A stretch of 64,000 nucleotides of DNA from Pseudogemmatithrix spongiicola. Its GTDB lineage: Bacteria > Gemmatimonadota > Gemmatimonadetes > Gemmatimonadales > Gemmatimonadaceae. Under the pieces are notes generated by a model, which did not search any database, was not told the DNA's origin, and was given only the letters and a program-made list of their open reading frames with translations. A program made the position numbers and the translations under genes. Numbering within the stretch: the first letter of the stretch is position 1; every line of letters starts with the position of its first letter. The stretch lies in assembly GCF_030623445.1 (NCBI RefSeq), contig NZ_CP130613.1, forward strand, positions 3,038,001 through 3,102,000, written 5' to 3'. This document shows positions 17,621 to 25,561 of this stretch, piece after piece.

Positions 17621-19051
17621 TCACCGGACGAGGAAAAGGTTCGACTGCCGACGCAGGGCCCAGCGCGTCCGGCCGTCGGGGCCGATGATCGCGTCTTCCT
17701 CCTGCGCCATGCGGACGGGCTGGTTGCCCCACTCGGGCACCGGCGTCGTGACCTGCAGTTCGATCGAGTACCACATGTTCGGGATCACCAGCGGCTCGCC
17801 CTGCGGCCCGGTGCCCTCCTGCGCGTCCCAGCGGCCGATCAGCGCGCCCGCCCCGTGCCCGTGCATGCCGATCGGGTGCGAATAGAGCGTGCCATTCAGG
17901 CCCTCGGCGCGCATGCGCGAGAGCGACGCCGCGAGGATCGCGTTGCCGCTGCGCCCGGGGCGCAGCTCTTCCATCGTGATGTCCTGCAGCCGGTTGGCGT
18001 TCCGCAGCGCCCGCTGCAGCCCCGCCGGCGGCGCCGTCTCGCCCTCGAGCAGCACGTAGGCGTTGTGCTGCGTGTCGGTGTTGAGGCCCAGTGCCGTGAT
18101 GCCGACATCGCAATGCAGCACGTCGCCGCGCTGGATGACCGGGTCGGCGCCCAGCTGCGCCGCACTCACGCCGCGCCGCTGCACGCTGATGCTGGGCTGG
18201 AACCAGGTCCCGAGCCCGAGGTCGTTCACCTGCTGCCGCCACCACCACACGAGGTCGCCGGTCTTCGTGACGCCCGGCGTGATGGCCTCGTTCGAGAACA
18301 TCCGCTGCGTGAGCGTCCACACCAGCTCCTGCAGCTTGGCGTAGAACTCCGCCTCCTCGGGCAACCGCGTGGCGATGAAGTCCAGCGCCAGCGCGTCGTT
18401 GCTCGTGAAGCGCGAGGTCCACGTCGGCCCCAGCGCCTCGCTCATGCCATCGCGTTCACCGGCCGTGAGGCCATCGGAGAACGCGAAGTTGCGCGACACA
18501 TTGATCGCGACCTTCCGTGGATTGCGCTCTTCGAGCACGCTCTTGAGCGCGTTCCACTGCTCGGCGCCCACCAACTCCGCCTGCCGCGCCTCGGCGCCGG
18601 CGTCCACGGCGGCCATCGCCCGGCGCGCATCGTAGAGGCCGCCCTGGGAGGTGCCGCCGAGCGCGATGCGCTCCACGCAGCTGCCGTCGCCCGGATCCAC
18701 GCGACCGCCCGCGGCGCACTTGTCGAAGAACACGTAGATCGTCCGCCGCCGCGCCGCAAAGGTCTCCGGCGCCACCAACGACGAGAACATCGGATCGTGG
18801 TTGTACTCCCGCATGGGGATCACCCACGCATCCACGCCGTGCCGGCGCATCACCGCCGGCAGCACCGTCTTGAGGCGACTCTCCAACCAAGCCTGCTGCA
18901 GCACCGCCTTCTCGCGCAGCGTCCCGAAGGGCCGCTGCTGCGCCGCGACTTGAGGTGCAAGCGTCAGCAACGACACGGCGCACAGCGCGAAGCCGCCGAT
19001 GACGCCACGCAATCCTCCGTGCCTCTGTGCCTCTGTGGCAAAGCCGTTCAT
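17621..19051 (-). CDS. Secreted M24-family metallopeptidase (Xaa-Pro aminopeptidase-like)
   Basis: 476 aa. A creatinase-type N-terminal domain is followed by the pita-bread fold. Metal ligands visible in order: Asp in HCDVGITALGLNTDTQ (two Asp), His in YSHPIGMHGHGAG, Glu in YSIELQVTTP and Glu in AQEEDAIIG. The signal peptide (GFALCAVSLLTLAPQVAAQ) is preceded by about 15 residues (MNGFATEAQRHGGLRG) encoded by a copy of the widespread GCCACAGAGGCACAGAGG repeat. The ATG start is supported by GAGGTG 9 nt upstream and by an ATGA overlap with the preceding gene. Probably cleaves N-terminal residues next to proline in the periplasm. Confidence 0.85.
   Translation of the reverse strand: MNGFATEAQRHGGLRGVIGGFALCAVSLLTLAPQVAAQQRPFGTLREKAVLQQAWLESRLKTVLPAVMRRHGVDAWVIPMREYNHDPMFSSLVAPETFAARRRTIYVFFDKCAAGGRVDPGDGSCVERIALGGTSQGGLYDARRAMAAVDAGAEARQAELVGAEQWNALKSVLEERNPRKVAINVSRNFAFSDGLTAGERDGMSEALGPTWTSRFTSNDALALDFIATRLPEEAEFYAKLQELVWTLTQRMFSNEAITPGVTKTGDLVWWWRQQVNDLGLGTWFQPSISVQRRGVSAAQLGADPVIQRGDVLHCDVGITALGLNTDTQHNAYVLLEGETAPPAGLQRALRNANRLQDITMEELRPGRSGNAILAASLSRMRAEGLNGTLYSHPIGMHGHGAGALIGRWDAQEGTGPQGEPLVIPNMWYSIELQVTTPVPEWGNQPVRMAQEEDAIIGPDGRTRWALRRQSNLFLVR
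19003..19041. repeat. GCCACAGAGGCACAGAGG-type repeat inside the M24 gene 5' end
   Basis: On the minus strand the bases after the M24 start codon read GCCACAGAGGCACAGAGG followed by CACGGAGG. This near-tandem GAGGCACAG unit resembles the GAAGGCACGAAG unit of the REP-like arms but is a different sequence family. It is translated here as ATEAQRHGG. Confidence 0.5.
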
Positions 19052-19560
19052 GTATGCGTCACCTCACGCTTCTTGAGCAGAAGCCATCGAACCACCGTGG
19101 ACACCAACGCGAGCACCAGCGCGAACAGCGAGATACCCGCGAACCGGAAGAACAACGTCCGCAACGACGTCACCTGCCAGTCCTCGAGCGTCGCCTGCAT
19201 CGAACCCACCACCTCGAGCCCCAGATAGGTCAGCACCAGCGACACCAGGATCTCCGTCCCCGCCTCGACCAGCGCGAAGACCGGCGTCCGCCACCACCAC
19301 GCCTTCACGGGATAGTTCCCCAGATGCAGCGTCGCCATGAGGAACAGGATCATCGCGCCGCCGATGAACGTGCCGCCGATCCACAGCCAGGAGTCGCTCC
19401 AGCCGAACGTCAACACCAGCGCGCGGTACATGCGCAGGCTGGCGCCCGTAAGGATCGCCATGGCCACCAGCGAGAGGCCCAGCCGTCGCCAGAGCCCCGG
19501 CTTCTCCAGGGCTTCGATGTCCTCGAGGCTCAGGACGGCGGTCGGGCGCAGCAGCGGCAT
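19048..19560 (-). CDS. Hypothetical four-helix membrane protein
   Basis: 170 aa, not recognised. Four hydrophobic segments (around LGLSLVAMAILTGASL, WLWIGGTFIGGAMILFLMA, VFALVEAGTEILVSLVLTYL and ISLFALVLALVSTVVRWLLL) with a cytoplasmic N-terminus and a basic C-terminal tail (KKREVTHT). It begins 14 nt after the RidA gene and overlaps the M24 start by 4 nt, so it is in the same transcription unit. No catalytic motif is seen. Confidence 0.7.
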   Translation of the reverse strand: MPLLRPTAVLSLEDIEALEKPGLWRRLGLSLVAMAILTGASLRMYRALVLTFGWSDSWLWIGGTFIGGAMILFLMATLHLGNYPVKAWWWRTPVFALVEAGTEILVSLVLTYLGLEVVGSMQATLEDWQVTSLRTLFFRFAGISLFALVLALVSTVVRWLLLKKREVTHT

Positions 19561-19574
19561 CGGCGTGCTCTAGT

Positions 19575-20072
19575 TCAGCGGGTGGCGATGCACTCGATCT
19601 CCACGCGCGCGCCGAGCGCGAGGCCCGAGGCCCCGAACGCCGAGCGCGCCGGCAACCGCCCCTCGGGGAAGAACTCGCGGTACACGACGTTCATGCGGTC
19701 CCACTCGGCCATGTCGGCCATCATCACCGTGCACTTCACGACCTTGTCCATCGACGAGCCCACGGCCTCGACCGTACGCTTGATGTTCTCCAGCGTCTGC
19801 CGCGTCTCGGCTTCGATGCCGCCCGCGATGAGCCCGCCATTGGCGGACGCGTCGGTGCCGATCTGCCCGGAGAGGAACAGCAGGTCGCCGACGCGCACGG
19901 CCGGCGAGAACGGCCGCGTCGGCTTGCCGAAGGGCGTGAGGTACTCGACGTCAGCGCCCTGCGGCAGCGTCCCGTCGCGCGCCGCGCCTTCGCGGAGAAA
20001 CAGCGCGACGGCGAGTCCCGCGGCGGCGACGGCGACGCCACTGGCCAATGCCGCGATCCGGAGGTCTCTCAT
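19575..20072 (-). CDS. Membrane-anchored or exported RidA/YjgF family protein
   Basis: 165 aa from ATG 20070-20072. The N-terminus (MRDLRIAALASGVAVAAAGLAVALFL) is a signal peptide or anchor, unlike cytosolic RidA. The Rid domain follows: PTRPFSPAVRVGDLLFLSGQIG, then ETRQTLENIKRTVEAVGSSMDKVVKCTVMMADMAEWDRMNVVY, then FGASGLALGARVEIECIATR. The Arg that binds the imine substrate carboxylate in RidA enzymes aligns with the R of LPARSAFGASGLALGARVEIE. RidA hydrolyses reactive enamines and imines; an extracytoplasmic member may do something else. Start overlaps the lepB stop as ATGA. Confidence 0.85.
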   Translation of the reverse strand: MRDLRIAALASGVAVAAAGLAVALFLREGAARDGTLPQGADVEYLTPFGKPTRPFSPAVRVGDLLFLSGQIGTDASANGGLIAGGIEAETRQTLENIKRTVEAVGSSMDKVVKCTVMMADMAEWDRMNVVYREFFPEGRLPARSAFGASGLALGARVEIECIATR

Positions 20073-20863
20073 CTGAACACGTGCCCGATGCGCGACCAGC
20101 GGATGTCCGTCAGGAACGGCAACGGCCGGTCGGAGTCGTCGGCGTTCCACGAGTAGTACACGAACAGCGGCTTGCCGCGCACGTTCTTGCGCGGCACGAT
20201 GCCCCAGTAGCGCGAATCCTTCGACTGATAGCGGTTGTCGCCCATCATCCAGAAGTAGCCCTCGGGGATGACCAGCGGGCCCCAGTCGTCGAGCGTGGGC
20301 CGCGCCGGTGCCGGCCCGAAGCGCGACGAATCCAGCGCGATGCGCTTCTGCCAGTCGAAGAGCGGATGCCACTCGTCGCCCGGCGCGCCGGAGCGGTCGG
20401 CCGTCTGGAAGCCGAGGCGCTGCGGCGCGCCGTTCACGTGCACCACGCCGTCGCGCGAGTAGATCGTGTCGCCCGGCATGCCGATGAGCCGCTTCACGAG
20501 GATCGGCGTCGGGTCCTCCGGCTGGTCGATCTGCAGCGGCGAGATGAACACCACGATCTCGCCGCGCTGCGGGTCGGCGTAGCCCGGCAAGTTGATGTCC
20601 GTGAACGGCACGTGCGGGCCGTAGCGCAGCTTGTTCACGAACAGCCAATCGCCGATCAGCATCGACGGGATCATCGAGCCCGAGGGAATCCGATACGCCT
20701 CGATGAGGAAGGTCCGCAGGAGCAGGAAGATCGCCAGCGTCGCGGCGATCGACTTGAAGCCCTCCCAGAACTTCTTGGCGTCGAACTTCGAGCCGCCGCC
20801 CTCGCGGGCCGCGGCGACCACGTTCTTCGGGGCGGCCTTCGAGCCGCGCTTCTTGCTTGCCAT
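20069..20863 (-). CDS. lepB: Signal peptidase I
   Basis: 264 aa inner-membrane serine protease that removes signal peptides from secreted proteins. One membrane helix (SIAATLAIFLLLRTFLIEAY) follows a basic N-terminus. Catalytic dyad: Ser63 in RIPSGSMIPSM and Lys124 in ILVKRLIGMPGD. Box E is GYFWMMGDNRYQSKDSRYWG. ATG 20861-20863 is preceded by GAGATTCCCCGT, a degenerate form of the TANNTT-N6-start pattern seen elsewhere. It heads the run lepB, ridA, membrane protein, M24, GroES-like, bacilliredoxin. A terminator for the gene upstream (SWIB) lies 36 bp away. Confidence 0.95.
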   Translation of the reverse strand: MASKKRGSKAAPKNVVAAAREGGGSKFDAKKFWEGFKSIAATLAIFLLLRTFLIEAYRIPSGSMIPSMLIGDWLFVNKLRYGPHVPFTDINLPGYADPQRGEIVVFISPLQIDQPEDPTPILVKRLIGMPGDTIYSRDGVVHVNGAPQRLGFQTADRSGAPGDEWHPLFDWQKRIALDSSRFGPAPARPTLDDWGPLVIPEGYFWMMGDNRYQSKDSRYWGIVPRKNVRGKPLFVYYSWNADDSDRPLPFLTDIRWSRIGHVFR

Positions 20864-20898
20864 ACGGGGAATCTCGCCGGAGACGGGCCCGAAAACGA

Positions 20899-20926
20899 GA
20901 GGGGCGCGCCTCGCGGCGCGCCCCTC
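20899..20926 (-). terminator. Rho-independent terminator of the SWIB gene
   Basis: Perfect 12-bp stem GAGGGGCGCGCC / GGCGCGCCCCTC with a four-base loop, 23 bp past the SWIB stop. On the minus strand the stem is followed by TCGTTTTCG, giving the U-rich tail. Confidence 0.8.
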
Positions 20927-20948
20927 AGGTCTACCAAGGACCCCGAGC

Positions 20949-21287
20949 TTACTTGAGGTTCTTGGAGACGAGCTTGGTCATGTCGAACATCGAGACCTGG
21001 CCCTTGCCGCCGAAGACGACCTTGAGCTTGTCGTCGGCGTTGATCATGCGGCGGTTCTTCTTGTCCTGCAGGCCGTTCTTCTTGATGTAGGCCCAGAGCT
21101 TCTTGGTGAGCTCGGTGCGCGGCAGCGGCGCAGCGCCGACGACGGCGGCGAGCTTCTCGTTCGGCGTCACCGGCTTCATGAACGCGGCATTCGGCTTGCG
21201 CTTCGTGGCCTTCTTCGCGGCCTTCTTCGCCGGCTTCTTCGCGGCCTTCTTCGCCGGCTTCTTCGCAGCCTTCTTCTTGGCAGCCAT
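20949..21287 (-). CDS. SWIB/MDM2-domain protein with lysine-alanine-proline histone-like tail
   Basis: 112 aa from ATG 21285-21287, fixed by an AGGAGAAG ribosome-binding site just upstream. Residues 3-32 are a repetitive basic tail of AAKK and PAKK units, like the tails of histone H1 or HU-like proteins. Residues 38-112 form a SWIB domain (FMKPVTPNEKLAAVVGAAPLPRTELTKKLWAYIKKNGLQD). SWIB domains are known from eukaryotic chromatin remodelling complexes and from some bacteria including Chlamydiae. The tail should bind DNA or RNA non-specifically, so a nucleoid-associated role is likely but unproven. Monocistronic: own ribosome-binding site and own terminator. Confidence 0.88.
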   Translation of the reverse strand: MAAKKKAAKKPAKKAAKKPAKKAAKKATKRKPNAAFMKPVTPNEKLAAVVGAAPLPRTELTKKLWAYIKKNGLQDKKNRRMINADDKLKVVFGGKGQVSMFDMTKLVSKNLK

Positions 21288-21425
21288 TCGAACTTCTCCT
21301 CGAAAGGAAGTTTGTCGAACGCGCTGCTTCGCCCGGTCGAGCGCTGCGCGTTCTGCTCTCGAAAGTAAGGGGCGCCGCGTACCGCGCAAGAGCGAGAACT
21401 GCCGCTTTTCCCTCTGGGGCGGCCC

Positions 21426-22331
21426 TCAGGCGCCCAGGAAACCCCTCAGGAGCGCCACCATCCGGGCGTCCGCCGGGTCGGCACTCGCATCGTCCTCGGC
21501 CACCTCCGTGCGCTCGCTCGGCGTCTCGAGAATGCAGGGAATTCCCCTCGTACGCGCGTCCTCCAGCAGCCAGCGGAACGGCTCGGCGCCGAGCATGCCC
21601 TCGCCGAGCAGCGCGTGCCGATCCTTGTTCGAGCCGAAGGCGTGCTGACTGTCGTTCAGGTGGAAGAACGCGGGTGGTTCGCCGATCGTCCGCTCGAAGG
21701 CGTCGAGCACCTCGCGGAGTCGCACGGCGCTCTCGTGAATGGGATGTCCCGCGGCGAAGAGGTGGCAGGTATCGAGGCCGTAGCCCGTGCGATGCCGCAG
21801 CGCCGCCGGCACCTGCGCGAGCATGATCGCGATCTCCTCGGGCGTGCGGCCCATCGTCTTGCCCGCCCCCGCCGTGTTCTCGATCAGCACGCGCGTGCCC
21901 GCGGCCGTCTCGGGCACCGCCTCCAGCGCCTGTGCGATCGCGCGGCCGACGCGCACCGCCGCATCCTCCGGCGCGCTCTCGCCCGCCGAGCCGGGGTGAA
22001 AGCAGCAGCCGAAGGCGCCGAGGGCGGTCGTGCGCTCGTACTCCTTGGCGAGGCCGCTCGCCGCACGGCGCGCCTTCTCCTCTTCGGCGGACGCGGTGTT
22101 GAGCACGTACGCGGCGTGCACGAAGATGGCCCGCGGCGTCAGCCCGACGTCGGCGAGCGCCGCGTGCGCCGCCGCGACCTTCGGCGGCTTCAGCGTCACC
22201 TTCTCGTTGTAGTACGTCGGCGGCGCGGTGAAGACCTGCACCGCCTCCGCACCCGCCGCGGCCGCCCGACGGATCGCCATCGGCATCCCGCCCTCGTCGG
22301 CAGGATGCACGCCGATCAGCGGCCGGTTCAC
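21426..22331 (-). CDS. nfo: Endonuclease IV / AP endonuclease 2 family protein
   Basis: 301 aa TIM-barrel metal enzyme that nicks DNA 5' to abasic sites. Family features: GVHPADEGGMPMAIRRAAAAGAEAVQVF at the N-terminus, IFVHAAYVLNTAS, CCFHPGSAG, VLIENTAGAGKTMG, YGLDTCHLFAAGH, FHLNDSQHAFGSNKDRH and CILETPSE, which together supply the His, Glu and Asp zinc ligands. GTG start at 22329-22331 overlaps the receiver-DHp stop as GTGA; no ATG fits better. The coupling to a signalling gene may be incidental. Confidence 0.92.
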   Translation of the reverse strand: MNRPLIGVHPADEGGMPMAIRRAAAAGAEAVQVFTAPPTYYNEKVTLKPPKVAAAHAALADVGLTPRAIFVHAAYVLNTASAEEEKARRAASGLAKEYERTTALGAFGCCFHPGSAGESAPEDAAVRVGRAIAQALEAVPETAAGTRVLIENTAGAGKTMGRTPEEIAIMLAQVPAALRHRTGYGLDTCHLFAAGHPIHESAVRLREVLDAFERTIGEPPAFFHLNDSQHAFGSNKDRHALLGEGMLGAEPFRWLLEDARTRGIPCILETPSERTEVAEDDASADPADARMVALLRGFLGA

Positions 22332-23014
22332 GGCTTGCGCCCCGAGAGATCCACCATGCGCTGCCCGTGCGCGTACTCCACCGACTTGTCCGTCTGGACC
22401 TCGCGCAGGCGCTTCAGCACCTCGACGATGCGCTTCGCCTGCGTCTCGATCGTCGCGAGGGCGGCGGGAATTTCCTCGGCCGGGACCATGCCCTGCTTCA
22501 CGATCTCGGCGGTCGTGAGCAGCGCGGCGAGCGGATTGTTGATCTCGTGCTGCAGCGCGAGCGAGATCTCGCCGACGCCGGCGAGATACCGCGCCTTGCG
22601 CAGCTCTTCCTCGGCCCGTCGCCGCGCCGTCGCGACCTCGATGCGCTTCTCGGCGATGCGCAGGCGCGCCGCGATGTCGCTGGGCGTCACGGGCTTCGAG
22701 AGGTAGTCGTCGGCGCCGGCCTTCAGCACGTCTTCCAGGTCCGCCGCCTTCGAGCGCGCCGTGATGACGAGCAGGTAGGTGTCCTCGCCTGCGTCGTGGT
22801 CCCGGATGCGCCGGCAGACCTCGAGGCCGTCCATGCGCGGCATCTCCCAGTCGAGCACGACCATCGGGGCGGGCGCCTCGTTGAACGCCGCCCACGCCTC
22901 GGCGCCGTCATCGAAGACCTCGACCTCATGCCCATAGGCGGCGAACACCGTCTGCAGCAGCTCGCGCATGAGCAAGTCGTCGTCGGCGAGGAGGATGCGC
23001 AAAGCCGTGCTCAC
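22328..23014 (-). CDS. Response-regulator receiver fused to a histidine-kinase DHp domain lacking the ATPase domain
   Basis: 228 aa. Residues 1-125 are a receiver with acidic pocket LLADDDL, phospho-acceptor Asp in MVVLDWEMPRMDG, Thr in LVITARS and Lys in YLSKPVTP. A coiled linker (RIEVATARRRAEEELRKARYLA) leads into a HisKA dimerisation domain with an intact H-box LQHEINNPLAALL. The protein then stops after the second DHp helix (AKRIVEVLKRLREVQTDK); no HATPase N, G1 or G2 boxes follow. It cannot be a self-sufficient kinase; a phosphotransfer or phosphatase role is possible. GTG start at 23012-23014 overlaps the lipoprotein stop (TGGTGA). Confidence 0.85.
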   Translation of the reverse strand: MSTALRILLADDDLLMRELLQTVFAAYGHEVEVFDDGAEAWAAFNEAPAPMVVLDWEMPRMDGLEVCRRIRDHDAGEDTYLLVITARSKAADLEDVLKAGADDYLSKPVTPSDIAARLRIAEKRIEVATARRRAEEELRKARYLAGVGEISLALQHEINNPLAALLTTAEIVKQGMVPAEEIPAALATIETQAKRIVEVLKRLREVQTDKSVEYAHGQRMVDLSGRKP

Positions 23015-23829
23015 CAGGTCAGGGTTCCGGCGCGAATGGCCGTGCGCGGCGAGGTCCCCCCGCGCGAGGTCGCCGTCCATGCCACCACCAGCTGCGTCCC
23101 ACGCAGGGCGACGCGCGGCGTGCGCGCCTCGCCCGTCTCGTCGGACGCCGGAATGCGATGCTCGAAAATGTGGCCTTGCACCCGCGAGAGCGCGAGACCG
23201 AGGCGTGGCAGGCGGGAGTTGGGATCCTCATACGCGACAATCACCGTGTCGCCGCGCGACGCGACCGCGGCCTGCGACGGCCGGTCACCGTACACGATGG
23301 GGACGGGCTCGTGGAACAAGGCACCGCGCTCCATCGTGTGCGTGAAGAACACCCCGGCCCCTTCCCGCGCATCGAGGAAGTAGACGAGGTGCACATAGCC
23401 GTTGAGCGAATCCGCGGCGATGTACGGCACCGGCCGCGCACAGCCCGCGCGCCCGACGTCCAACGAGTCCGCCGTCACGGCGGGTTGCCAGGTGTGCCCG
23501 CCGTCGTCAGAGCGTGCAACACGCAGCAGGACGCTCGAATCGGCGCGCACGGTGAACCAGCTCGCGTAGGCTTCCTCGCCGAGCGCGCGCGTGGCGCGGC
23601 GCGTCGCGGTGCAGGCCGAGGGCTCCTCCGGCCATGCCGGCGGCGTCCACTGCGGTACCAGCTGGACCCCATCCGCCGCGTCGGCGTCGAGCACCAGCAC
23701 GCTGCTCTCGGCGACGATACCGTCGCGTCGTCGCGTCTCCTCGGCCCACTCGACCGGCTGCGGGAGACAGGCCGAGAGGCCCAGCAGCGCAAGCAGGTAC
23801 ACCGCATGGCGCGAAACGCGTATGGACAT
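23011..23829 (-). CDS. Hypothetical lipoprotein with BNR/sialidase-like repeat
   Basis: 272 aa. The N-terminus MSIRVSRHAVYLLALLGLSAC is a lipoprotein signal with lipobox LSAC. The body is beta-rich; RSDDGGHTWQPAV is an Asp-box (BNR) motif as found in sialidases and photosystem-assembly-like propellers, and the later blocks VHLVYFLDAREGAGVFFTHT and VIVAYEDPNSRLPRLGLAL look like further blades. No sialidase catalytic residues could be identified, so enzymatic activity is not claimed. Divergent from pruA over 62 bp. Confidence 0.7.
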   Translation of the reverse strand: MSIRVSRHAVYLLALLGLSACLPQPVEWAEETRRRDGIVAESSVLVLDADAADGVQLVPQWTPPAWPEEPSACTATRRATRALGEEAYASWFTVRADSSVLLRVARSDDGGHTWQPAVTADSLDVGRAGCARPVPYIAADSLNGYVHLVYFLDAREGAGVFFTHTMERGALFHEPVPIVYGDRPSQAAVASRGDTVIVAYEDPNSRLPRLGLALSRVQGHIFEHRIPASDETGEARTPRVALRGTQLVVAWTATSRGGTSPRTAIRAGTLTW

Positions 23830-23891
23830 GCTGAAGTATCGCCCGGCGGGCCATTAGATTTCCACGTCTTCTCCCTCTTCGGACCCAGACC

Positions 23892-25523
23892 ATGTCGACC
23901 TTTTCGCCCAACGGCGTCCGTCAGCTGCCGCCGATCGTGAACGAACCGATCCGCAGCTATGCCCCGGGTTCCCCCGAGCGCGCTTCCCTCCAAGCCCGCA
24001 TCAAGGCCATGGAAGGCGAGCGCCCCGACATCGCCGTCGTCGTGCACGGCGAGGAGCGCCGCAGCGGCAAGGCCGTCAACGCCGTCTCGCCGCACAAGCA
24101 CCAGCACGTCACGGCCACCTGGCACCACGCCACGGCGCAGGACGTGCACGATGCCATCGAGAGCGGCAAGAAGGCGTACAAGGAATGGAGCGAGTGGACC
24201 TGGGAGGAGCGCGCCGCCGTGTTCCTCAAGGCCGCCGACCTGCTCGCCGGCCCCTGGCGCGACACGATCAACGCCGCCACCATGCTCGGCCAGTCGAAGA
24301 ACGTCTTCCAGTCGGAGATCGACGCCGCCTGCGAGATGACGGACTTTTTCCGCTTCAACGTGCAGTTCGCACGCGAGCTCTACAGCGAGCAGCCGATCTC
24401 CGGCCCCGGCATGTGGAACCAGAGCGAATACCGCGCGCTCGAAGGCTTCGTCTACGCGGTGACGCCGTTCAACTTCACGGCCATCGGCGGCAACCTCGCC
24501 GGCGCGCCGGCGCTGATGGGCAACACCGTGCTCTGGAAGCCGGCCGCCAGCGCCATGCTCTCCGCCTGGTACACGCTGCAGCTCCTGCACGAGGCCGGGC
24601 TTCCGAAGGGCGTCATCAACTTCCTGCCCGGCGACCCGGTAATGATCAGCGACATCGCGCTGAAGCACCGCGACCTCGCCGGCGTGCACTTCACCGGCTC
24701 CACCGGCGTGTTCAACTCGATGTGGAACACGATCGGTACGAACATGAGCAGCTACCGCTCGTATCCGCGCATCGTCGGCGAGACGGGCGGCAAGGACTTC
24801 ATGATCGCGCACGCCAGCGCCGACGTGCAGGCCTTCGCGGTGGGCGTCGTGCGCGGCGCCTTCGAGTACCAGGGCCAGAAGTGCTCGGCCTGCTCGCGCA
24901 TCTACGTGCCCAAGAGCATCTGGCCCGAGGTGAAGGCGCGCATCACCGCCATGATCGACGAGATCAAGGTCGGCGACACGAACGACTTCTCGAATTTCAT
25001 GGGCGCCGTCATCGACCAGCGCGCCTTCGATCGCATCAGCGGGTACCTCGCCGACGCCAAGCAGAACGCGAAGGTGATCGCCGGCGGGACGGCCGACGGC
25101 TCGACCGGCTGGTTCGTGAAGCCCACGCTCGTCGAGACCACGGATCCGAAGTACCGCCTCATGTGCGAGGAGATCTTCGGCCCCATCGTCACGGCCTACG
25201 TGTACGACGACGCCAAGTGGGAAGAGACGCTGAAGCTCGTCGACGAGACCTCGCCGTACGCGCTCACGGGCGCGGTGTTCGCGCAGGACCGCAGCGCGCT
25301 CAAGCAGGCGCATGCGGCGCTGCGCCACGCCGCCGGCAACTTCTACATCAACGACAAGTGCACGGGTGCCGTCGTCGGCCAGCAGCCGTTCGGCGGCGCG
25401 CGCGCCTCGGGCACCAACGACAAGGCGGGCTCGAAGCTCAACCTGCTGCGCTGGGTCAGCGCGCGGACCGTGAAGGAGACCTTCGTGCCGCCGCGGGATT
25501 ACAAGTATCCGCACATGGGCTAG
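23892..25523 (+). CDS. pruA: L-glutamate gamma-semialdehyde (1-pyrroline-5-carboxylate) dehydrogenase
   Basis: 543 aa NAD-dependent aldehyde dehydrogenase completing proline degradation to glutamate. Landmarks: VTPFNFTAIGGNLAGAPALMGN, the NAD-binding VHFTGSTGVFNSMW, catalytic Glu in VGETGGKDFMIAH, catalytic Cys in YQGQKCSACSR, and the C-terminal QQPFGGARASGTNDKAGS. This is the monofunctional 1-pyrroline-5-carboxylate dehydrogenase of the mitochondrial/Gram-positive type, not the PutA fusion; no proline dehydrogenase gene is in the window. A TAGATT box lies at 23857-23862, 29 bp before the start. Confidence 0.95.
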   Translation: MSTFSPNGVRQLPPIVNEPIRSYAPGSPERASLQARIKAMEGERPDIAVVVHGEERRSGKAVNAVSPHKHQHVTATWHHATAQDVHDAIESGKKAYKEWSEWTWEERAAVFLKAADLLAGPWRDTINAATMLGQSKNVFQSEIDAACEMTDFFRFNVQFARELYSEQPISGPGMWNQSEYRALEGFVYAVTPFNFTAIGGNLAGAPALMGNTVLWKPAASAMLSAWYTLQLLHEAGLPKGVINFLPGDPVMISDIALKHRDLAGVHFTGSTGVFNSMWNTIGTNMSSYRSYPRIVGETGGKDFMIAHASADVQAFAVGVVRGAFEYQGQKCSACSRIYVPKSIWPEVKARITAMIDEIKVGDTNDFSNFMGAVIDQRAFDRISGYLADAKQNAKVIAGGTADGSTGWFVKPTLVETTDPKYRLMCEEIFGPIVTAYVYDDAKWEETLKLVDETSPYALTGAVFAQDRSALKQAHAALRHAAGNFYINDKCTGAVVGQQPFGGARASGTNDKAGSKLNLLRWVSARTVKETFVPPRDYKYPHMG

Positions 25524-25561
25524 GCCCCGCGTCGTCCGCTCACCCTTCACCGTCCACGCTT

